Assembly: GCA_002509325.1 (NCBI GenBank)
Contig: DADO01000145.1
Location: forward strand, 1-11,005
DNA: 11,005 bases
Source of the DNA: Methanosarcina sp. UBA402
GTDB taxonomy: Archaea > Halobacteriota > Methanosarcinia > Methanosarcinales > Methanosarcinaceae
Direction: 5' to 3'
The position numbers and the translations under genes were made by a program. This document shows positions 5,763 through 11,005 of the stretch, in pieces. Position 1 is the first letter of the stretch. Each line of letters starts with the position of its first letter. The notes beneath the pieces were generated by a model. It made no database searches, was not told where the DNA came from, and saw only the letters and a list, made by a program, of their open reading frames with translations.

Positions 5763-6359
5763 ATCACGACTTTAGATGGTGAGTCCTTCACTCTTAAAGA
5801 AGAAAACGATAAAGTTATCATAACTAAAAAAACAGTAGTAATAACAAGTCAAACTGATCCATACCCCTGGTGGGATTATGGCTATCAATATCCTCAATGG
5901 ACATGATCAGAAGACAATGGCCAGTATGCCAGAGAAGACCCGATAAATCTTGCATGTGAATATACAAACCTCAATACTGTGAAGTCTGTGATTTTAGACC
6001 AGGGATGGAAGGACAACATTTTCGAATATACTTATTATGTATCGGATCCAGTAAATGGTTGGATTGAAGATGATGGCATTGCCACTGACGAAGAACGTTA
6101 TCTTGGTGGTTATCACACAAGATTATTTGAATTGAATAACGGAGATGTCGTGGGTAGTGCGCATCATGATGACCCATTTCCTCATGAAGCAGATGAATTT
6201 GAAACTGCTAAAGATGTGGTTGCTGAATTCTTTGACGGCAATGTAAATAACTGGTGGGTATTATATGATCACCGAGAGCTTGATAATGAAGTAGGAACGC
6301 CAAACTTAGAACCATGGAATGATGGAGAAGCCACTTGTATATATAAAGTAGGAAGTTAA
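5763..6359 (+). pseudogene. Broken secreted-type protein gene with in-frame TGA
   Basis: One frame is open from 5763 to the TAA at 6357-6359 apart from a single TGA at 5904-5906. The reading before it includes TLDGESFTLKEENDKVIITK and ends PYPWWDYGYQYPQWT. After it come SEDNGQY, DPINLACEYTNLNTVKSVIL and the rest to IYKVGS. The TGA is one base from TGG, and the run of tryptophans around it suggests a lost Trp. No start codon or signal peptide is in frame. An ATG at 5750 in another frame gives only MKKINHDFRW, so the 5' end is also damaged, right at the edge of repeat copy B. A downstream GTG at 5979 would give 126 residues but has no ribosome site. The pattern DPINL...DQGW...GYHTRLFEL...AHHDD weakly recalls the LssY C-terminal domain. 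Function is not known. Confidence 0.65.
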
Positions 6360-6377
6360 GCAATCAAAATTCTACAA

Positions 6378-6443
6378 ATGCGTATCAAACGGAAAGTGAT
6401 GAAAAAAATCATCTTTCCTATTCTTAGGGGGCTTAAACATTAA
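6378..6443 (+). other. Short 21-codon ORF overlapping the next start
   Basis: The ATG at 6378 gives MRIKRKVMKKIIFPILRGLK plus H and a TAA at 6441-6443. It is very basic. It is listed because its stop overlaps the ATT start of the next gene (6439-6441) as ATTAA, the same arrangement as at 4351-4355, and the next gene's ribosome site lies in its last codons. Translation of this peptide is unproven. Confidence 0.25.
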
Positions 6444-6881
6444 TTTTCAAAGGAAATTAGTTCAGCCTTTGATAATCTCTTTTATAGTTATTTGCATCGT
6501 AGCTGGTCTTGAAACTATAGATATTTATAGGATATTTGGGACTTATGGAGAGAGATTTGGGACTGTTATTAATCTATTTATTTTCCCTATAACTCCAATT
6601 ATTTATGGGTGGGTTGTAAAAGATAAGATCGGGGCAATTATAGTTGGAACGGTCCCGATTTTCATTCTTTTGTTTATTGGAAATTTATTTTTTGGAAATC
6701 TTATCTACAAGGACGGTCTCAATATCAGCCGGTTTTTGACAATTCTTGTCTATGCTGTGAGTTTGGCAACTCTTGGAGGTTTAGCCGGGTATTTTTCGTC
6801 AAAGAGAGAATTTAAGTACCTTATTACTTCCATTTTTTTGGAACACTGTGGATTTTAGTTTTCTTAAGTGGAATCAATTGA
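6439..6881 (+). pseudogene. Multi-span membrane protein, frameshifted in a T7 run near its end
   Basis: The frame encodes a hydrophobic protein with four clear membrane segments, around LIISFIVICIVAGL, VINLFIFPITPIIYGWVV, AIIVGTVPIFILLFIGNLFF and LTILVYAVSLATLGGLAGYF. A TTG at 6469 gives 129 residues but starts inside the first membrane segment and has no ribosome site. The ATT at 6439 lies seven bases after GGGGG (6427-6431) and adds NFQRKLVQP before the first segment, so it is the better start. At the end, the frame reads ITSIFLEHCGF and stops at 6858. With one more T in the run at 6833-6839 it would read ITSIFFGTLWILVFLSGIN and stop at 6879-6881, completing a fifth membrane helix. I infer a one-base deletion or a sequencing error. 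Family is not recognised. Confidence 0.6.
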
Positions 6882-7064
6882 TTTTAAAGTCAAACTGATG
6901 AAAGAATTTGAAGACTTAGCAAGGAAGACATGATGTGACGCCGGATCATCATTTTCATTCAACTATGATAACAGCCTACGTTTCTTCCATTTGACGGGTT
7001 GTTACACATATCAACAACGTATTAAGCGGAATAACTTCTTTCACTTTTTTATGAGCTAGGAAAT

Positions 7065-7659
7065 ATGAAACAAAGGATGAGGCTACTCATAACTTTCCTT
7101 CTGGTTTTCGAAATGGTCATGCCTACACTTGCTGTACCTCCTTACCCTGGCTACGGATTTGATCGTATAGAGATATTCCTCATGAAAAGAGATTTCTTGA
7201 TCCGTATCTAATTTTTCAGACTGGGAAGATTCAACAGTGAAACTTTCTACTGTCTACTACGATCTTGATGGTAAAAAGTCAGCCTATTCATTTAATATTA
7301 TCGAAAATAAGCAACAAATAGGTCATATTTTTATTTCAGCAATAAAGGATAACTTCCCAGTTCTGGAGTTTTCAAAAGGCAAGATACCTGATGAAATTCC
7401 AGAATTTATAACCCGTTCTGAATCACTGGTACAAGAACGTGCTAACAAAATAGAATCCGAAAGTAACTATAGAGAAGAGCTGACTGTTGGAAAGATGAAA
7501 CCTCTTTATTAAGGCCCAACATTTCACTAATTAGGATATTGGAATTATTATGGGAGTACTGATTACGTACTTTTACATGATACATGGAGTACAACCACTA
7601 CACGCTACCTGGCTTTTGGAAGCTGGACTGGAGCTATGGCAACAATAGTGAGACCTTAA
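7065..7659 (+). pseudogene. Secreted cysteine-peptidase-like gene (C39-like), core deleted and frameshifted
   Basis: Three pieces line up. First, an ATG at 7065 starts MKQRMRLLITFLLVFEMVMP followed by TLAVPPYPGYG, a signal peptide and mature start. That frame ends at 7209. Second, shifted frame from about 7201 to 7512 reads SDWEDSTVKL, then YDLDGKKSAYSFNIIENKQQ and IGHIFISAIKDNFPVLEFSK, a propeptide-like pattern. Third, in that same frame after two stops (7510-7512 and 7528-7530), 7531-7659 reads YWNYYGSTDYVLLHDTWSTT, RYLAFGSWTGAMATIVRP. The last piece resembles the C-terminus of secreted papain-like C39 peptidases of methanogens. The catalytic core, with the active-site Cys and His, would have to lie between the second and third pieces and is missing. 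A stand-alone GTG ORF at 7237-7512 (91 residues) is probably part of this relic. Confidence 0.6.
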
Positions 7660-7693
7660 TCACACATTATATTTTTTTGAATGGGGAATGTAA

Positions 7694-7876
7694 ATGTTTT
7701 ATAAGAAAGTGAATAAAAAAATAATATTCTTAATATTTTTGATAGTTGTTTTTTAGAGAGGAAGCTTATCCAGGTATTCTCTTGCATATTCTCACATCAC
7801 TGAAAATCATGTTTTTATAGAGAAAACAGACTCTTTTCAAAGTATAATCTTTGGGCTTCAGCCAGAAAACACCTGA
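7694..7876 (+). other. Short membrane ORF interrupted by an in-frame TAG
   Basis: The ATG at 7694 has TGGGGA (7682-7687) six bases upstream. It reads MFYKKVNKKIIFLIFLIVVF, a basic start plus a membrane segment, then TAG at 7754-7756. The frame stays open for 39 more codons, including RGSLSRYSLAYSHITENHVF and IEKTDSFQSIIFGLQPENT, before TGA at 7874-7876. It may be a decayed anchored protein like the one at 4351-4797. In Methanosarcina TAG can be read as pyrrolysine, so a 60-residue readthrough product is possible but not supported further. Confidence 0.35.
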
Positions 7877-8085
7877 CTTCCTCTTCTCTTTTTACAGGTT
7901 CGTGTTAGAAATGGCAGAATTTTAATATTACTTTATTAATATGACCTGTCACATTTCAATTATACTAACTTTAAGTAATATTGGTTCTGACCTATATTCA
8001 GTTCTCTTATTGTAATGCAGATCCCTATCATCATTAATTTGTAAATTTCAAAACTCTGAATTCAATTCACAGAAACCCTTAATTT
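7877..8085. other. AT-rich spacer before the heme cluster
   Basis: No gene is visible. The promoter of the ahb cluster must lie here or within it. Candidates such as TTATTAATA (around 7933-7941) and TTATAC (around 7960) are too weak to choose between. No ribosome binding site precedes the ahbD start. Confidence 0.4.
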
Positions 8086-9135
8086 ATGATTGCCATGAAA
8101 AATGCACCAAGACTTATTGCATGGGAACTAACTGCGGGCTGCAACCTGAACTGTGTGCACTGCAGAGGGGCTTCCACCTCCTCGGTTCCCGAAGGCGAGC
8201 TTACAACCGAAGAAGCAAAGCACTTCATTGACGAAGTTGTAGAGCTCGGAAAACCCATCCTCATCCTGAGCGGAGGCGAACCTCTAACCAGACCTGACGT
8301 TTTTGAAATTGCACGCTACGGCACTGACTCCGGGCTTCGCGTAGTGCTTGCAACAAACGGGACCCTCCTGACTCCTGAGGTTGTGAAAAAATTAAGAGAT
8401 GCTGGGGTGCAGAGGTTGAGCATCAGCCTTGACGGAGCGACTGCAAAGACCCATGACGAGTTCCGCGGCATGCCCGGAGCTTTTGACAGGACTCTTGCAG
8501 GTATCGAAGTCCTCCAGAAAGCGGATTTTCCTTTTCAGATCAACACAACGATTTCAAGGCGCAACCTTGAAGAGATCCCCAGGACCTTTGAGCTTGCAAA
8601 AGAGCTCGGAGCGGTTGCTTACCATGTCTTTTTCCTTGTGCCAACAGGCAGGGGAGAAGAGTCCGATGAGGTTTCCCCGGCAGACTACGAGCGCGTCCTG
8701 CACTGGTTTTATAACATGCAGAAAGAATCAAAAATTCAACTAAAAGCGACCTGCGCTCCTCATTATTTCAGAATCATGCGCCAGCGGGCAAAAAAAGAAG
8801 GAATCGAGATTTCCGTAAAAACCCACGGCTACGAAGCCATGACAAAGGGCTGCCTTGGAGGAACAGGGTTCTGTTTCGTATCAAGCGTCGGACAGGTCTA
8901 TCCCTGCGGCTACCTTCCCGTGCTTGCAGGAAATATAAGGGAACAGCCTTTCAAAGACGTCTGGGAAAACTCCGAGGTATTCAGGAAATTGAGAAATCCC
9001 GAAGAGCTTAAAGGAAAGTGCGGGATATGTGAGTACAAAAAAGTCTGTGCGGGCTGCAGGGCGAGAGCCTATGCTGCTACAGGCGACTATCTCGAAGAAG
9101 AGCCTTACTGCATATACAGGCCCGGAAAAAAGTGA
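8086..9135 (+). CDS. ahbD: AhbD, heme synthase of the siroheme-dependent pathway (radical SAM)
   Basis: AhbD oxidatively decarboxylates two propionate side chains of iron-coproporphyrin III to vinyl groups, giving heme b in the cytoplasm. The 349-residue protein has the radical SAM cluster motif at C19-x3-C23-x2-C26, the SAM-binding SGGEP at 62-66, and a C-terminal SPASM-like region with cysteines at 256, 263, 274, 312, 315, 321, 324 and 342 for an auxiliary iron-sulfur cluster. Either ATG 8086 or ATG 8095 could start. Neither has a visible ribosome site, and I keep the first. It heads a tight cluster with two siroheme decarboxylase subunits and precorrin-2 dehydrogenase, which separates it from other SPASM enzymes such as the related NirJ and AhbC. 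The order matches what I recall of the Methanosarcina barkeri locus. Confidence 0.92.
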   Translation: MIAMKNAPRLIAWELTAGCNLNCVHCRGASTSSVPEGELTTEEAKHFIDEVVELGKPILILSGGEPLTRPDVFEIARYGTDSGLRVVLATNGTLLTPEVVKKLRDAGVQRLSISLDGATAKTHDEFRGMPGAFDRTLAGIEVLQKADFPFQINTTISRRNLEEIPRTFELAKELGAVAYHVFFLVPTGRGEESDEVSPADYERVLHWFYNMQKESKIQLKATCAPHYFRIMRQRAKKEGIEISVKTHGYEAMTKGCLGGTGFCFVSSVGQVYPCGYLPVLAGNIREQPFKDVWENSEVFRKLRNPEELKGKCGICEYKKVCAGCRARAYAATGDYLEEEPYCIYRPGKK

Positions 9136-9695
9136 TCGTGATAGAGATGATTGAAATTGAAGATTACAAAAATCGGCTCCAGAAAGAGGACGTAGATTTT
9201 ACCTGTGAAATGGAGCCTGATGACGGAGAAGTTCCGGAAATCGAACTTGACGAGACCGACAAGAGAATACTCAACCTGATCCAGCAGGAAGTTCCCCTCG
9301 AAGTCGAACCTTTTGCCAGGTTAGGGGAGATTCTCGAACTTCCGGAAACCGAGGTCATTGAAAGGCTGCGAGAACTCAACAGGAAAGGGGCAGTAAGAAG
9401 GGTAGGCCCTGTCCTTAGCACAAGAAACATGGGCGGGGTAAGCACTCTTGTAGCCCTGAAAGTTCCTGAGCCCCGCATTGAGGAAGTTGCGAGTTTTATA
9501 AACGAATACCCCGAGGTCTCCCACAATTACCTCCGAAGTGCTGCAAAATATAACCTCTGGTTTACACTCTCAGCTCCCAATAAAAACAGGCTTGAAGAAA
9601 TTATCGGGGAAATTCAAGAAAATACCGGTTGTCCCCTGATGAATCTCCCTACAAAGCGCCTCTTTAAAATCCAGGTAAAGTTCGATATCAGGTGA
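9132..9695 (+). CDS. ahbA: Siroheme decarboxylase subunit (AhbA/AhbB family, first gene)
   Basis: With its partner this protein decarboxylates siroheme to 12,18-didecarboxysiroheme, the first dedicated step of the alternative heme route. The fold is that of Lrp/AsnC regulators: a winged helix from DETDKRILNLIQ (40-51) to GAVRRVGPVL (86-95), with the conserved RR pair at 89-90, then a ferredoxin-like domain containing VSHNYLR (129-135) and NLWFTLSAP (141-149). The GTG at 9132 overlaps the ahbD stop as GTGA. An ATG at 9147 is an alternative. Residues 1-39 are an acidic extension not present in its partner. Which subunit is called A or B is uncertain from sequence alone. I follow gene order. Annotation pipelines often mislabel this family as transcriptional regulators. 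Confidence 0.88.
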   Translation: MIVIEMIEIEDYKNRLQKEDVDFTCEMEPDDGEVPEIELDETDKRILNLIQQEVPLEVEPFARLGEILELPETEVIERLRELNRKGAVRRVGPVLSTRNMGGVSTLVALKVPEPRIEEVASFINEYPEVSHNYLRSAAKYNLWFTLSAPNKNRLEEIIGEIQENTGCPLMNLPTKRLFKIQVKFDIR

Positions 9696-10159
9696 AGAAA
9701 ATGGATAATACGGATGTGGAACTGCTCAAACTTGTGCAGGATGGAATTCCTATAACTCATTCTCCTTTCAAGGATTTTGCTGCTGAACTTGGAATCAGCG
9801 AGCAGGAAGTAGTTGACAGGCTTAAACGCCTTCAGAAAGCCGGAAAAATCCGGCGTTTTGCAGCTTCAATCGGGCACAGGGCCATAGGAATAACAGCCAA
9901 TGCAATGTGCGTCTGGAATGTCCCTGATGAGCAGATAGAAACCGCAGGGAAGATTATGGCTGAATTTCCCGAAGTTACTCACTGCTATGAGCGCCCGCGT
10001 TATCCTGACTGGCAGTACAACCTGTTTACAATGGTGCATTCCTATACCCCCGAAGACTGCGAAAATGTGGCTGAGAGAATTTCGGAAGCTACCGGAATTA
10101 AGGACTACACTCTTTTCTTCAGTGAAAAGGAGTTTAAGAAAACCGGAGTTAGGCTTTAA
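9692..10159 (+). CDS. ahbB: Siroheme decarboxylase subunit (AhbA/AhbB family, second gene)
   Basis: This is the partner subunit of siroheme decarboxylase. It has the same Lrp/AsnC-like layout: a winged helix from DVELLKLVQDGIP (8-20) to GKIRRFAASIGHR (51-63), with RR at 54-55, then the ferredoxin-like part with VTHCYERPR (95-103) and QYNLFTMVHS (108-117). The GTG at 9692 overlaps the stop of the previous gene as GTGA. The ATG at 9701 is a stronger candidate, because GGTGA (9691-9695) lies five bases before it and MDNTD matches the usual start of the family. That choice gives 152 residues. The A/B label carries the same doubt as its partner's. Confidence 0.88.
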   Translation: MKKMDNTDVELLKLVQDGIPITHSPFKDFAAELGISEQEVVDRLKRLQKAGKIRRFAASIGHRAIGITANAMCVWNVPDEQIETAGKIMAEFPEVTHCYERPRYPDWQYNLFTMVHSYTPEDCENVAERISEATGIKDYTLFFSEKEFKKTGVRL

Positions 10160-10200
10160 AGGCTGACTGACCAATTCATCTTATTTCGAGGTCCCTGAAA

Positions 10201-10875
10201 ATGGCTGAAACAAACAATTTTCTCCCACTAATGCTTGACCTTTCAGGCAGGAAAATAGTGATTTTCGGAGGCGGGTCTGTCGGGGAGCGCAAAGCTGAAC
10301 TTTTCTGCAGATGCGCGGATACCATTGTAGTCAGCCTTGACTTTTCCGAACGGCTGCACGAACTTGAAGCTTCAGGGCAGGTAAGGCTGTCCAGGCTTGA
10401 CCTTACGGCAGCAGAGGACTCTGAACTACGGGAAATTATCTCAGGGGCTTTTCTTGTTATCCCTGCAACCAGCAGTTTCGAACTTAACCGAAAGATCACT
10501 GATATTGCAGGGGAAAGCGATATTTTGATAAATCAGGTGGATGCTTTAGGTAGTGTCGTAATCCCATCGGTCATCAAAAGAGGAGACCTCGTGATAGGGA
10601 TTTCCACCCTTGGGCATAGCCCCGCGGTTTCGAAATACACCCGCAGGCAGATCGAAGGTGTGATAACTCCTGAATATTCCGATATGATCCGGCTTCAGGA
10701 CGAACTCAGGAGTTACCTGAAGCAGCATGTGACAGAACAGAGAAAAAGAAAAGCAATTCTCTGGAAAATCCTTGAAAGCGAGGATGTCTGGGACGGTTTT
10801 TCCGAGTCTTATGAAAAAGCAGCCGAAATGGCATACGAAATAATTTCAGAATGCCTGGATAATTCCGGCAGATAA
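10201..10875 (+). CDS. Precorrin-2 dehydrogenase (sirohydrochlorin-forming, Met8p/CysG-N type)
   Basis: This enzyme oxidises precorrin-2 to sirohydrochlorin with NAD, feeding siroheme, heme, cobamide and F430 synthesis. The Rossmann motif FGGGSVGERKAELF is at 22-35. NQVD at 111-114 places D114 where CysG D104, the key acid of the family, lies. IPSVIKRGDLVIGIST (121-136) and HSPAVSKYTRRQIE (139-152) follow the family pattern. In CysG the loop after the AAT is DDD. Here it is SSF (91-93), a change from an acidic to a neutral loop. The 224 residues match the dehydrogenase part alone, with no methyltransferase domain. GAGGT (10188-10192) lies eight bases before the ATG, and the gene follows ahbB by 41 bases, so it is very likely in the same operon. 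Whether it also chelates iron, as Met8p does, is not shown. Confidence 0.9.
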   Translation: MAETNNFLPLMLDLSGRKIVIFGGGSVGERKAELFCRCADTIVVSLDFSERLHELEASGQVRLSRLDLTAAEDSELREIISGAFLVIPATSSFELNRKITDIAGESDILINQVDALGSVVIPSVIKRGDLVIGISTLGHSPAVSKYTRRQIEGVITPEYSDMIRLQDELRSYLKQHVTEQRKRKAILWKILESEDVWDGFSESYEKAAEMAYEIISECLDNSGR

Positions 10876-10954
10876 AGCCTGGCAGGAAGTGAAGGGACGG
10901 GCAGAAAGCTGAAAACTTTAAAATCATGAAACAGGCTCTCTGAATGGGAATATT

Positions 10955-11005
10955 TTCTAAATAAGAACACTTTCTGAATAAGAAAGCTTCTAAATAAAAA
11001 CACTT
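10955..11005. repeat. Three imperfect 16-17-bp tandem repeats at the window edge
   Basis: Units begin at 10955 (TTCTAAATAAGAACACT), 10972 (TTCTGAATAAGAAAGC) and 10988 (TTCTAAATAAAAACACT). The first and third are nearly the same. They follow the precorrin-2 dehydrogenase stop by about 80 bases and may continue beyond the window. Confidence 0.7.

Noticed and set aside
5904..5906. TGA as selenocysteine
   Set aside because: Methanosarcina is not known to use selenocysteine, no archaeal SECIS-like element was evident, and the 5' end of the gene is also broken.
9164..9526. Minus-strand ORF of 120 codons
   Set aside because: It is inside ahbA in the opposite direction and rich in serine, a shadow of the real gene.

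Overview
The window looks like a chromosomal segment of a methanogenic archaeon of the genus Methanosarcina or a close relative. The grounds are a siroheme-dependent (Ahb) heme gene cluster, an archaeal chorismate synthase, TATA-type promoter sequences, AT-rich intergenic DNA with many short decayed genes, and remnants of a winged-helix regulator with a C-terminus typical of methanogen regulators. The assignment rests on recognition of protein families, not on a database search.

Layout. Positions 1-326 hold a candidate promoter and a tandem array of a 29-bp unit. Positions 327-2327 carry a cation diffusion facilitator gene followed six bases later by aroC (chorismate synthase). Positions 2328-8085 form a 5.7-kb AT-rich accessory stretch, much of it in decay. 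It holds two direct copies of a truncated regulator on the minus strand (2364-2770 and 5206-5762). Between them lie a secreted zinc metalloprotease-like gene with two hairpins in its leader, a good terminator, a candidate 40-residue ORF and a membrane-anchored protein. After the second regulator copy come a secreted-protein pseudogene with an in-frame TGA, a multi-span membrane protein frameshifted in a T7 run, a secreted cysteine-peptidase-like pseudogene whose core is missing, and a very short membrane ORF interrupted by TAG. Positions 8086-10875 return to well-conserved housekeeping genes: ahbD, ahbA, ahbB and a precorrin-2 dehydrogenase, all on the plus strand. The window ends in short imperfect tandem repeats.

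How the genes work together. The right-hand cluster is the siroheme-to-heme route: precorrin-2 dehydrogenase makes sirohydrochlorin, AhbA/AhbB decarboxylate siroheme, and the radical SAM enzyme AhbD performs the final oxidative decarboxylations to heme. The iron-coproporphyrin step (AhbC) and the chelatase are not in the window. In the middle stretch a pattern recurs three times: a secreted, often protease-like protein followed by a small membrane protein. Only the first pair (metalloprotease plus anchored protein) looks intact. In the first two pairs the downstream gene appears to begin at an ATT codon behind a good ribosome binding site, overlapping the TAA stop of a short upstream ORF. That shared arrangement and the Shine-Dalgarno-sequestering hairpin before the metalloprotease are the most unusual features here.
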